A DNA stretch of 30,817 bases from Trichomonas tenax. Its lineage: Eukaryota; Parabasalia; Trichomonadida; Trichomonadidae. Within the stretch, counting starts at the first letter, position 1, and each line of letters opens with the position of its first letter. The notes below the pieces were generated by a model. The model was not told the DNA's origin. It did no database searches and was given only the letters and a program-made list of their open reading frames with translations. Of the stretch, positions 18,053 through 28,017 are shown piece by piece. The stretch spans positions 1 to 30,817 of the forward strand of contig JALKBU010000614.1 in NCBI GenBank assembly GCA_023091735.1, given 5' to 3'. A program made the position numbers and the translations under genes.

Positions 18053-18927
18053 ATTTTCATACGCTAGTTTTTGTGATTTGATCTCGTTTCCAGGTCCTGT
18101 TAGGAATTTTCAGAAGATCTTCATTTCAGCCCAACCACAAGTTAGTTGGAAATCATACATTTAAAATACTACTGACTTTACCACTTACTCATATTCAATC
18201 GAAATTATTTTCGAATAAAAAGTCCTTTTGATACTTATTCTAATGAATGTCCGACTAATTGGGATATAAATGTTCATCTACTTTATGGCTTTACATGCAA
18301 TTTTTAGAAATTTTATCAAAGAAAAAACATCAAGAAAATGGATATGTTGTTGTTGAAATACATTCGCATGGTTAAGTGATCTGTTCTCTATTAATTCTTT
18401 TCTGATTATTCTAAGTTTTTCATGGATTGGAAAAGTGACGTTTTTGCTTTGTCTTCGGACAATGCAAATATACAAAAATTCGGGGCCTCCGGCTAACGAA
18501 ATCATCAAATTAATTTCAAAGAATAACTTATATGTTTCCCTCCCCTCACTTTTCTCCTCCTTCTTCTCTCTTTTCCCATATTTTTCTCGATTTTAATTCA
18601 AATTTTCATTATTAATAATTGAAAAGCAAACAAAAATTAGAATTTAGATAAAAAAGAAATATAATTTAGATATACTGCATCCTAACTTTGTTTTATTTCA
18701 AACATAAAAATCAAATCGGAATTATTACGAAAACTTTAAAAGACTATAGTTAAAGGATAACTTCAGCGTCATTGAGCGAAATTGTGACAGAGTAAACGTT
18801 ACATATTACGATTTTTTTTTACAACTGAACTCGAATCAAAGCGGAAGAATAACTGACATGTAAACAAGCTCGATGTCAGCTAACAACTTTTTAAAAATAA
18901 GTTGCTATATAACAGAGACCTTGAGGT

Positions 18928-19166
18928 CGATTCCTAATTCCATTATTCCACTTTTGATTCCAAATTCATTTTTGATTCAAATTCCGAATTCATTTTTATT
19001 CCAAATAATTCGGTTATTTCATTATTGTCACTTTGCGGTCTATTTTTGGTATATGGAATAACCGTCATTATTCCAAATTGGCGGTTATTCCAAAATAGGG
19101 TTTGATTCCAAATTCACTTTATTCCAATAAAGTCACCTTTATTCCAATAAATTTTTTATTCCATTA
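18928..19166 (+). repeat. Degenerate ATTCCAA(AT)-rich repeat block
   Basis: Within about 240 bp the strings ATTCCAAAT, TTATTCCA and GATTCCAAATTCA recur more than ten times with irregular spacing, for example TTTGATTCCAAATTCA on both sides and TTTATTCCAATAAA twice near 19120-19150. It is not a clean tandem array. Nothing like it is seen elsewhere in the window. Confidence 0.75.
19054..19092. repeat. Perfect 11-bp inverted repeat (hairpin)
   Basis: TGGAATAACCG (19054-19064) and CGGTTATTCCA (19082-19092) are perfect inverted copies, separated by 17 bp. They lie inside the ATTCC-rich block and could form a cruciform or mark a protein-binding site. Confidence 0.8.
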
Positions 19167-19211
19167 AACCCCAATTTCCGATCCTTAAAGTTTTTCGACG
19201 TCGAATGATGA

Positions 19212-19617
19212 ATGTTCAAAATAACAATAAATTTCCAAAACTATAAATTTTCATCGTCATTTTTCTCAAAATTGGACGTAGCGATTTTCATGATATTTCA
19301 TATTTGGTATGTATATCATAATGCTAATCTAAATGTCTTATTTTTAGGCAAAACAAATTACTATACGTTAAGGTTCGCAGGGCTACATTTGCGTTATCCA
19401 CTTCGTTCTATGAGGATATCGTCGTATTTTACGTCCGATGTTTTGGTTTAGAGGAGATTTCGTATTTAGAGGTCGATCATTTTAAAAGATCTCGTAAACC
19501 TCTCAAATTCAAATCAAAGATCACTTCACATTTTCGATTTTTTAGATCCAACATGTCCTATGGATGAAACTATGGCCATAAATCAACAAAATTCAATTTC
19601 TAAACGATTTCCTTAAT
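19212..19617 (+). pseudogene. Decayed protein-coding gene, family unknown, with intron-like segment
   Basis: From ATG 19212 a frame reads ITINFQNYKFSSSFFSKLDV and IFMIFHIW. It meets GTATGT at 19307, and a TTTTTAG ends at 19347. Skipping these 41 bases joins it in frame to QNKLLYVKVRRATFALSTSF and DIVVFYVRCFGLEEISYLEV. Near 19470-19480 coding character shifts frame, giving DLVNLSNSNQRSLHIFDFLD and PTCPMDETMAINQQ, then TAA at about 19615. Composition in these pieces is coding-like. The start resembles trichomonad proteins with a BTB-like opening, but I cannot name the family. The frame change argues for a pseudogene; the intron is only a possibility. Confidence 0.35.
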
Positions 19618-19692
19618 TTCTGTTTAATCTTAACCTAATACGATATCTATGCACATAAATAATTGAAAGAAATGTAAAATTGCTAATAAAAA

Positions 19693-22600
19693 ATGGATAC
19701 AGATTTTGAACAAGTTATCAGTTCCATACGAAGATCCGTATTGAAGTTTACTAACGACCAGAACAAGACTGTACCGAAGAGCTTCGCCACCGAGTACCTT
19801 TGCGAAGAGATAGACCGAGTAAAGAATTTCATCTCGATAAAGTGCGAAAAGTGCTATTCTGAGTTCGAAACGAATCTTATGCTTTGTCTAAATGGACGCG
19901 AGAACGTGACTCTGTTCGAAAAAAATTATATTGAAGTTTTAATTCAAATTTTGGTCGAAATTACAAGACATATCAACACCATTTACGATGATGAATTCTT
20001 TAAAACATTCAATCACTCCTTAAATGTCCTTACAATCGCTTATGATCCCAGTTTGCCAACGATGTGCCTCCAAAGCATATGTAATCTCATTTCTGTGACT
20101 TCTAAATCGGCATCCAACATGGAAGAAATTATACACTCGAATATATTAAGAGAATTAAATAATTTCTTTAACCCGCAGTTCTGGGGTGCCTTAATTAGAG
20201 ACCTCAATTCTCTAACTTCGGCATTTTTGTTTTTGGCAAAGAACGCCGGGAAATTTTCAGATCAGATATTGACCCAGTTCATTTATGAGCTAGAATATTC
20301 AATATTTAGATTATCCGAAACAGAATCTACCATTTTTCACAATGATATTGAGGTAGCTACTAACCTATTCCAGGCTGTTGATAACTGGAGCAACAAAAAC
20401 TCGCTTCTTGCTCAAGTAATTTTAACTCTTTTGCTGCCAGATAAAATTAATCGCGGAAATTATGCTGCTGTTTACAAAACGATTAAGGAGAATATAGACA
20501 AGAAAAATAATTTGTCTTTGCAGTTGCGTTTTATTCAACCTTTGTGCAAAGTGATTTCGATATCGAAAGGAAAGAATAAGAAAATGGTTGAAACATTTAA
20601 CAAGACAACAGGAAAGCTCGTAGACAACATGATCGATATTTTACAAAAAATTACACCAGAAAGCCTTTTATACGTCTTATTGGCACTATTTTATTCCAAC
20701 AGTCCAAAGTTCAACGTTTTGATTAATACCCTTAAGAGCAATGTCGCCAACTTACCAATTATCGCTCAGTTTGTCGATAACACGCGAGAATCTCGCTCAC
20801 CAATCGTTTATGACTTAATTAAGCTCTGCATACATAATGATCAGCAGGAAATATATCTATTTTTCGACAACGATCCAATGTTCTTCGTCGATTTCATGAC
20901 TGCAGATCCCAACCACATCGATATTATTCTCAAAAAATTACTCGAAATTCACTCACAAGACTTAATTTTGGCCCTTGTAAAGTTCTTCCATTACTGCCCT
21001 GATCAATACAAAATCAACAGAGCATGTGATTACGTTAGAATGTTAAATCAGCTTTATATGAAATCTTTGCTTTGCGATGGGAACCAGACACACCGAATTC
21101 CTAACGCTATGGATACCATTGCTGAGTATGCATTGAAGGTTGCTCAAAAGGACGAAACTTGGGCAGCTTTGCCAAAAATCATTTCAAATCTTGAGCCATC
21201 AATTTATTTAGCACTCACATCTTGCGATGAAACAGAACAGGTCTGTGGTTTCAAGATTATCTCTAAAATTACAGAAATTAGCAAACTAATCAACCAACCC
21301 GTTGAACAAGCGTTCCTGGACCTCAATGAAGTCCTGAAAACATCGAAGTTTAACATCAATTTCACTAACTTGCAACTTATGATTCCAATGAATAAGATTA
21401 CGAATATTTCACCACAAGTGATAAAGGTGTTAACAAACGTCTTTTACACACTCACTAAATACAACCAGACAATTTTCACAGCGCCTGATGATCCAGATCA
21501 AACGGAATTAACGCCATTCCAATCATCATGGGCAAATTGTCTGTTTACATGCTCAATCTTCGATACAACTTTATCAGACCAAGTCATTGATGTCCTTTAT
21601 GAAGTACTCAAGCTTGGATCATTTGTTGCAAAGAAAATTGCATCAAATCTCGCTTATGTCATTCATCCAAAGCATCTTGCGGTCATTGTTCAGCGCATCA
21701 TCGACAGTTGTGCCCCTCTCGATCTCGGAAATCCAACAAACATTAATTTGACATTGAACATTCTCACGATTTTCCGTAACCTTTATGACCACCCGAAGAC
21801 CAAGCAGTTGGACCTCTCTTTGGTTGAGTCATTTATCGTCAGAGCTGTTAAAGTCGGTCATGTCACGAGAAATAATCCTTTGTTGTTTGTTCTTTGCCAA
21901 GTTACGCAGCGCCTTAACTTGAACTTGTTTGATTCATCATTCAGACTTTCGTTCATCCAGAGTGTTACATTCTGGATCTCGCAAATAATGATCACTGAAA
22001 ACGAATCGAATTTCGATGCTTTGATTACAATTTTAGTTACAACAATAATCAAATTAGTCGATGATGTTGTTCTCAAGCGTGAAATGCTCAGATCCCTCCT
22101 TTCTTCGTTAGTTCTTCTCGTCAGGAAACGTGCTGAGACAGCAATTCTTGTTAAGGACTGCTTCATGAACATCTACAAGCAGAACGCCCGTGCACTCATC
22201 GAAGATATGTACATTTTCTGCTTCGGTGGTCACGTTGCTGCAAGAGAGACATTCGCTGATGCTTTAATCACTTGCTATGAGCGTTTGAACTTGAGTCTTC
22301 CTGATGACTCTATTTTAGACAACTTCCTTGCTGGATCATTCATCGAAGAATTCAGCGAAGTTTGTCCACAAACTCTTCTCGAGTCTGCTGCAAACCTCTT
22401 CACTCATGCTGCTGTCGTGAGAAAGTGCTCTAAGCAGTATATGGAGAGAATGGTTAAATTGGAACTAAAGAACACAACCGAGTCCAACAAGAATATGATT
22501 CTCAGAGGTAACGGAATTTCGTCACGTTCTATAACGAACTTCGCGAAGTATTACGGCAATGACTGGGTTTTCAAGATGTTCGATGGCCCAATTAAGAAGT

Positions 22601-24210
22601 TCACAGAGCGCATAAAGAATGGCGAGAACTTCGAAATCAACCCACAAAGAGGAGAAATCAATCCTGCAAACTTCTTAAGTTTCTTGGAAGATATCACAAA
22701 CAGCATCGATAAACTCTTCGAGAATCCTCCAGAAGAGATTGTTTTCCTCATGAAGCTTATTTGTGACTCTGTTTCTGCACTCTTCGACAATGAGTTTGGT
22801 TTCACAATTTCCCACGGATTTCTCTTCCTCCGTCTCATTCTCCCCCTTCTCAGTATTCCTGACTCTTTCGGCGTCACAGAGCAGTTGAACAAGGATGTCA
22901 TTCTCAATGTATCAGTTGTCGTCATGGCTGCTATCAACAAAGGAGATATGACGGAGAAGAAGCCTTTCTATCACTATTTCAATGACTTTGCAGGCAAGAC
23001 AAGAATAAAGTACGTCGAAACAATGCACAAATTCTTGAGACAGACTTCATCATTCGGTGAATACGAGAAACCAATCATTTCTGTTGGAATGATTGAATCC
23101 CGCACAATTTCGCATCTTGCTCCTACCCTTAATCTCATCGGAGATTTCCTGAAGAAGGTCGATACCGAAGATCGCATCTCAAGAGCCTTCAAAGAGTACA
23201 ACAAGCACCACAACGGCCATCCAAGTGGAATGAACGTCAATTCGATCTCAATTTGTTCAGCAAATGTCAGCGATGTTGTTAAACAAACAGTTCCGGCGCC
23301 AATCGCTCAAATGATGGCAAACACGCTCTTCAGGCTGAGTCCAAACTTGATTGTATTCCAGGCAATGAAGCTTCCTGCAGTTCAATTCCCTCAGGCTTTC
23401 CAGAAGGAAATGATCGCTCTCGCATCAGAGCAGAAGGAAGAGTTGTCCGTTATCATGGACTTTACTGGATATTCCGATAAAGACTTCAACATCGGATCGA
23501 ACGTTCTCGTGTTGCTTGAAGGCCTACCGCAGATCATTGATAATGTCAAGGAAGTCATCATCTTGAACGGATCTGAATACATCTATGACAAACTCGATAC
23601 AACTCCAATCAGGAAGAAGATCATCAGTGCTGAAAAGGTCCCTGACTATGACATGAGATATTCTAAGATCTTGAAGTCTGTTGTTCACCAGAGAATCAAC
23701 AGTGCACTGATGTCAATTCCATTCCAGCACAAAGGCAAGGAGCACATCTGCAACCTGATGAAGAACAGCATTATCGTCAGCCACACATATGGATCGAGAA
23801 TCGCAGTCGACTACTTCCCATTTGAGGAGATTGACACATTCAGAATGGATGCAACGGGTTTCTCATTCGCTTCCAACGCATTAGAATACACAATTCACTG
23901 CGCAGATTCCAACTTTGCTGCTGTCACACAGCTCTCCATCATCAACATGAACAGAACGAAGCAAGTCTACATGAACTTCTCGAACGTCGGAACTCTCATC
24001 CACATTGTAAGGCTCGTGAGGGACTCCTCCAGAACTGTTCAGATCTCAGAAGCAGACAGTCAAGCGCTGCTCGATGAAATAGTCAATCTCTTGGCTTTCG
24101 GACACAAAGATGTAATGAAGAAATTGCTGATCGATGTCGAGCCTTACCTCGATATGAAGGATAAGATGGTGAATACAATGTACACATACATCAAAGCAAG
24201 GATGCAATAA
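19693..24210 (+). CDS. Very large alpha-solenoid protein of unknown function
   Basis: The product is 1505 residues from ATG 19693. The sequence is almost wholly made of amphipathic helices with a HEAT/ARM-like rhythm from about residue 20 to 1300, without enzymatic motifs, signal peptide or membrane segments. The last 150-190 residues change character. From about 1355 to 1450 a strand-rich stretch (NSIIVSHTYGSRIAVDYFPF; SNALEYTIHCADSNFAAVTQ; IHIVRLVRDSS) resembles a PH-like fold and is followed by a final helical segment. Base composition becomes visibly less AT-rich towards the 3' end. It lies on the same strand as Raptor with 157 bp between stop and start. I do not recognise the family; Rictor was considered but no Rictor motif was seen. 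A conserved scaffold is the most that can be inferred. Confidence 0.85.
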   Translation: MDTDFEQVISSIRRSVLKFTNDQNKTVPKSFATEYLCEEIDRVKNFISIKCEKCYSEFETNLMLCLNGRENVTLFEKNYIEVLIQILVEITRHINTIYDDEFFKTFNHSLNVLTIAYDPSLPTMCLQSICNLISVTSKSASNMEEIIHSNILRELNNFFNPQFWGALIRDLNSLTSAFLFLAKNAGKFSDQILTQFIYELEYSIFRLSETESTIFHNDIEVATNLFQAVDNWSNKNSLLAQVILTLLLPDKINRGNYAAVYKTIKENIDKKNNLSLQLRFIQPLCKVISISKGKNKKMVETFNKTTGKLVDNMIDILQKITPESLLYVLLALFYSNSPKFNVLINTLKSNVANLPIIAQFVDNTRESRSPIVYDLIKLCIHNDQQEIYLFFDNDPMFFVDFMTADPNHIDIILKKLLEIHSQDLILALVKFFHYCPDQYKINRACDYVRMLNQLYMKSLLCDGNQTHRIPNAMDTIAEYALKVAQKDETWAALPKIISNLEPSIYLALTSCDETEQVCGFKIISKITEISKLINQPVEQAFLDLNEVLKTSKFNINFTNLQLMIPMNKITNISPQVIKVLTNVFYTLTKYNQTIFTAPDDPDQTELTPFQSSWANCLFTCSIFDTTLSDQVIDVLYEVLKLGSFVAKKIASNLAYVIHPKHLAVIVQRIIDSCAPLDLGNPTNINLTLNILTIFRNLYDHPKTKQLDLSLVESFIVRAVKVGHVTRNNPLLFVLCQVTQRLNLNLFDSSFRLSFIQSVTFWISQIMITENESNFDALITILVTTIIKLVDDVVLKREMLRSLLSSLVLLVRKRAETAILVKDCFMNIYKQNARALIEDMYIFCFGGHVAARETFADALITCYERLNLSLPDDSILDNFLAGSFIEEFSEVCPQTLLESAANLFTHAAVVRKCSKQYMERMVKLELKNTTESNKNMILRGNGISSRSITNFAKYYGNDWVFKMFDGPIKKFTERIKNGENFEINPQRGEINPANFLSFLEDITNSIDKLFENPPEEIVFLMKLICDSVSALFDNEFGFTISHGFLFLRLILPLLSIPDSFGVTEQLNKDVILNVSVVVMAAINKGDMTEKKPFYHYFNDFAGKTRIKYVETMHKFLRQTSSFGEYEKPIISVGMIESRTISHLAPTLNLIGDFLKKVDTEDRISRAFKEYNKHHNGHPSGMNVNSISICSANVSDVVKQTVPAPIAQMMANTLFRLSPNLIVFQAMKLPAVQFPQAFQKEMIALASEQKEELSVIMDFTGYSDKDFNIGSNVLVLLEGLPQIIDNVKEVIILNGSEYIYDKLDTTPIRKKIISAEKVPDYDMRYSKILKSVVHQRINSALMSIPFQHKGKEHICNLMKNSIIVSHTYGSRIAVDYFPFEEIDTFRMDATGFSFASNALEYTIHCADSNFAAVTQLSIINMNRTKQVYMNFSNVGTLIHIVRLVRDSSRTVQISEADSQALLDEIVNLLAFGHKDVMKKLLIDVEPYLDMKDKMVNTMYTYIKARMQ

Positions 24211-24367
24211 TTATATGTTTTATATTTTTTGTGTTATATTAATTAAAAATAATATCGGTTTTAGTAATCCATATACTCCTGTATCAGTTAAAAACAAACA
24301 AATAGTTTTTTTGGTGTTGGAGTAATTTAATTAACCTTATTTAATTTTATATTGTTTGCGCCTTGAA

Positions 24368-27300
24368 ATGGAACGAAGCAACCATTTTGAGCGTGCAAAA
24401 CTTGGTTTTTATTCGATATCTGGCAACAGGCAGTTTGTTGGCAGCAGTTATTCATCAGATGAAGAAGAAGGCGACGATATTGGCGAATATTACCAAACAC
24501 TCGAAGAAATTTACAAAGAATTTGACGAAATCGACTTCAAGAAGACAAAGCCGTCTGAATTCCCATCGTTAACTGATTCTGATGTCGATTTTAAATCTGA
24601 AAATAAGCGAGCTTTTGATCAAAGGAAAGAAACGACACCACAAATAGAATGTATATACGGAATATATGCTGATAAAGCATCAAGCAGCATTGCAAATCAA
24701 AATTCTCAGCCTCAAATCGTGATGTGGCGAAATGTACAAGAAATAACCAACGCGGATTACAAAAAACAATTAACTGAGTATATAAAAATGCATTCTAAAA
24801 GTATATCAAAAACTAGAGAATCATTAAATATTGGTTTAACATCAAAGAAAATGAGCGAAAGACAAATGAACTGCAGACGCGATGTCCCCGAAGGGCGCGT
24901 TTTGCTTCATTATTTAGGCTATAACTATCCAAAAATACAAGATAATTGCTTTTTTTTACCAAATGAAGGAAGAGGGATGGATGGCATTCCATTGAGCATG
25001 CTTTTCAATATAGTTCAGTGTCCATCTGTGTTCTTGTTCGATTGCAACAACGCAGCCGCAGTAATTAGAAATCTCGTTAATTATGCTCAAGATCAAGCGC
25101 GACAGCCTCAGCAGACCGGCAGAAAGAATATTGACTGGAAAGATTGGTTCTGCTTCTGTGTGACAGACATCGGTGAAGAAATTCCTGTTGAATTACATCT
25201 TCCATATGATTTTTTGACTAGTTGCGTTTTTACACCTGCAGAGATAGCTCTGACGTGCCACATACTTCAGAACTTTAGAAATTCACACGTAACAAATCAA
25301 TTTCCGATCGATGATACTTTAACGCGTTTACTTGGTAAAAAACACAGCAAAATCATGCACGCTATATTGGCTATCTCTGACGCCATCGCTGCTGCGAGTC
25401 TTGATGATCCTACCTACGATAAACTCATTCGCAAAGATCCATTCATGAAACGTGTTACTGAAGGATTTTTGTTGGCGCAGTTTTTGCTGAGACCTTATCA
25501 AGTTCATCCTCAGAGTTATCCTTTGATTCCTGATTTGTCGTCGCACAGGCTGTGGCAGAACATCAATGCCGAACTCAACAGCTTGATTTTCGCCAGTTTC
25601 TCGCCTCGCCAAGACTTCCAAATCAAATCGATATTCAAGATGGCGATTGAAGCAGTTGTCAACAATCGTTTCACGCACTATAGACCTGAATTATACTCCA
25701 TTATGTTGAATTCTGTTGGAACTGAATTCCAAATTGATGCATTCACTGTGTTGGCTGAATTTGCATCAATTGGAGAAGAATCGAGAAAAATTTTAGCTCG
25801 TAATTCGAATTTCATTGCTGTTTTCAATCTAATCTTGAACACACAGCCAACTAGCGCTTCATATCATCCACTTTTATATCTCGCGTGTGCTCTCATTAAA
25901 ATGGAACCCAACTTCTTGTACGAGTTGCCAATGTCGCTTGATTACACTCCACTTATTAACGCATTGACAAACAACGACATAAATCCGGACACTCGAGCTC
26001 TTGTCACTGTTATTCTCACTTCATTGTCATTCTCCATGAATGGCAGTGTTCAGCGCTTCACGAACAACGAAAGCCTTAGAGACAGTCTCATCCTCGAACT
26101 CAATGATCGCCCGAGAAATGCGATGTGGATGTTACTTCTCGCAAAACGATTCCATGATTCTCCAAGTGCTAATAAGCGACGTTTCTTGCAGAAAGGATTT
26201 CATGCAAGAGTTGGTTCTTTCTTCCTGCACAAGAGCTTCGAAGTGAGAGCTGCTGTGATGCCACTTCTTCAATCATTTGTTGGTGTTGATCCCATCATTG
26301 ACAACCAAATATTTTTCATGGTGATGTTCGCTCTTTTCGATTGCTCTCCTCTTGTTAGGTTTTCATATATCACATTTCTCAACAAGTACATTCAAACGCG
26401 CGACAAAAAGGATCTTCCAAGCAAAAGCACAATGCAAATGTCTGAATCATATCAGAAGATCGCTGCTAATTGGACAAAGTTGGATGATGTCGATCTTGTT
26501 CAACTTATCACAGATAAAGATGCAATTGCAAAAGTATCAGATAAACTCGCAAATGATATCAATACAACAAAAATTTGTGTTGCAATTGCACTATTTTCGA
26601 TATCAATGCTTTCAGAAGATCCAAATCCAAGTGTTCAAAGTGCTGCTGCTGATTTAGATAAATCTCTCAGAAGATCAACAGTCAACGAAGACATGTATAC
26701 TTGTTCAAGTGTTTCTCCTTCAGATTCGACACTCAGCGACATAGAAGATAGAAGTGATAGTCACCGTAATTACACACAGATGTTTGTAACAGGCTTCGAT
26801 ACATATGACACAGCATCTGATTTGTTATACAAAGTCTTCATCAAGCAAACAGTTAACTCAAAAATGTTCAAACCTATTTCGAAGGCAGCGACATCATCAA
26901 TGACACAACTTCCGCCTGCGCCGTATCCATATCTCGGAGCGACATCGATAAATCGTAAAGTCAGCAGAGTGATAAGAGATTCGAAGCCAATGTTCCTCGC
27001 GTATTATAAATCGAGTAGAGATGTTTGTGTTGGAACAAGTCAAGGTCATATTTATTATAACAACAGTTCGATTAAAGTCGATAATTTATCTTCACTCGAA
27101 ATAGCGGATTGGCGTGAAGCTGTTGCTATTGCAGGAACAATAGATGGAACTGTTGTTGTGTGGAACACAAAGAACTCTCAATACACAGATAGATTTAGAG
27201 CTGACATCCTTAAATCGAATTTACCATTGGTTGTAATGCCTCTTTCGAACCGTCCATGTGTTCTGTCATCTCGCGGACCGGGAGGAACTCTCAGACTGTG

Positions 27301-27847
27301 GGATGTCGAGGCAATGAGATTTGCAGGAGAATGGTCTGTTTCTTCATCCAACAACTACATCAAATCAATGTGTTTGTCACCGATCAATCAGAATCTTGTT
27401 GTTGTTGCTTATGCACAAGATGTCATACAAATGATAGATATCAGACAGAACGAAGTTGTTTCGTCGCTTCAAGTTGAAGGAAACATTGTCAACGTTTGCT
27501 CAAACTTCTGCACACAAGTTGCTTTCTTAGCAGCGACATCAGCAGGTAACGTTTACAAGTTCAATGAAGCTATGACTTCGTGCGATGTTGTGATGAAAGC
27601 TGGAGCTATATCAGGATTCGCGGCATCGCAAACAACGCCAATCATGGCCGCTTCACCATTAGACAAACACTTTGTTATCGCCAACGTTGATGGTAGAATA
27701 ATGCATATGATCAATGAGAAAGCTGTTTGTGTGGCTGCACATCCTAATTTGCCACTTATCTCTTTCGGTACTTCAGATGGAAATATAATCGAATGCGAGA
27801 TAAGAGATACAGGTGTTGACGACTTAACGGGATTCCAAAAGCTATAA
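24368..27847 (+). CDS. Raptor/KOG1-like TORC1 scaffold subunit
   Basis: The product is 1159 residues from ATG 24368; a longer frame requires TTG at 24356. An acidic N-terminus (SSDEEEGDD) precedes the RNC caspase-like domain. VPEGRVLLHYLGYN (173-186) corresponds to the RVLFHYNGHG of other Raptors, and PSVFLFDCNNA (C226) to SIFVYDCSNA. The block VELHLPYDFLTSCVFTPAEI matches the LPADLFTACLTTPI segment. A helical HEAT region follows (about 420-800), then a Ser/Asp-rich linker (about 790-810) and a seven-blade-type WD40 propeller to the end (GTIDGTVVVWNT, GGTLRLWDV, GTSDGNIIECEI). Raptor recruits TORC1 substrates and docks the complex. The histidine of the HG pair is replaced by Y185, so a protease dyad is absent. 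It is the natural partner of the TOR kinase at 6032. Confidence 0.92.
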   Translation: MERSNHFERAKLGFYSISGNRQFVGSSYSSDEEEGDDIGEYYQTLEEIYKEFDEIDFKKTKPSEFPSLTDSDVDFKSENKRAFDQRKETTPQIECIYGIYADKASSSIANQNSQPQIVMWRNVQEITNADYKKQLTEYIKMHSKSISKTRESLNIGLTSKKMSERQMNCRRDVPEGRVLLHYLGYNYPKIQDNCFFLPNEGRGMDGIPLSMLFNIVQCPSVFLFDCNNAAAVIRNLVNYAQDQARQPQQTGRKNIDWKDWFCFCVTDIGEEIPVELHLPYDFLTSCVFTPAEIALTCHILQNFRNSHVTNQFPIDDTLTRLLGKKHSKIMHAILAISDAIAAASLDDPTYDKLIRKDPFMKRVTEGFLLAQFLLRPYQVHPQSYPLIPDLSSHRLWQNINAELNSLIFASFSPRQDFQIKSIFKMAIEAVVNNRFTHYRPELYSIMLNSVGTEFQIDAFTVLAEFASIGEESRKILARNSNFIAVFNLILNTQPTSASYHPLLYLACALIKMEPNFLYELPMSLDYTPLINALTNNDINPDTRALVTVILTSLSFSMNGSVQRFTNNESLRDSLILELNDRPRNAMWMLLLAKRFHDSPSANKRRFLQKGFHARVGSFFLHKSFEVRAAVMPLLQSFVGVDPIIDNQIFFMVMFALFDCSPLVRFSYITFLNKYIQTRDKKDLPSKSTMQMSESYQKIAANWTKLDDVDLVQLITDKDAIAKVSDKLANDINTTKICVAIALFSISMLSEDPNPSVQSAAADLDKSLRRSTVNEDMYTCSSVSPSDSTLSDIEDRSDSHRNYTQMFVTGFDTYDTASDLLYKVFIKQTVNSKMFKPISKAATSSMTQLPPAPYPYLGATSINRKVSRVIRDSKPMFLAYYKSSRDVCVGTSQGHIYYNNSSIKVDNLSSLEIADWREAVAIAGTIDGTVVVWNTKNSQYTDRFRADILKSNLPLVVMPLSNRPCVLSSRGPGGTLRLWDVEAMRFAGEWSVSSSNNYIKSMCLSPINQNLVVVAYAQDVIQMIDIRQNEVVSSLQVEGNIVNVCSNFCTQVAFLAATSAGNVYKFNEAMTSCDVVMKAGAISGFAASQTTPIMAASPLDKHFVIANVDGRIMHMINEKAVCVAAHPNLPLISFGTSDGNIIECEIRDTGVDDLTGFQKL

Positions 27848-28017
27848 TTATATTATTGTTTTGTATATATATTGTTTATAAACTATTGCGATTACTAAAT
27901 TTCAGGAAGATTTTTTTACGAATAAAACTTTTTCTTTTATATCTTGTTTTAAACTTTTCATCCATGATAATAATTATCATCAAATAATTATTTAAATGAT
28001 TTGCAAAGTTTCAAAAA

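Larger units (their letters stand above)
17251..18927. other. Gene-poor AT-rich region with two coding-like stretches
   Basis: No intact gene is supported. Two open stretches look coding-like. 17828-18052 (+, 75 codons, no ATG) includes SVYVTIGLNDEGKSFYALKE. 18278-18505 (-, from an ATG) includes FPIHEKLRIIRKELIENRSL and ends in a hydrophobic helix. Either could be a relic or chance. A TTTACNTGRCA-type motif in reverse (TGACATGTAAA) lies at 18854-18864. Confidence 0.35.

Noticed and set aside
19373..19396. tRNA-like GGTTCGCAGGGC string
   Set aside because: No acceptor stem or anticodon arm could be paired around it.
19693..24210. Identification of the solenoid as Rictor
   Set aside because: Tempting beside TOR and Raptor, but no Rictor-specific motif could be seen by eye.
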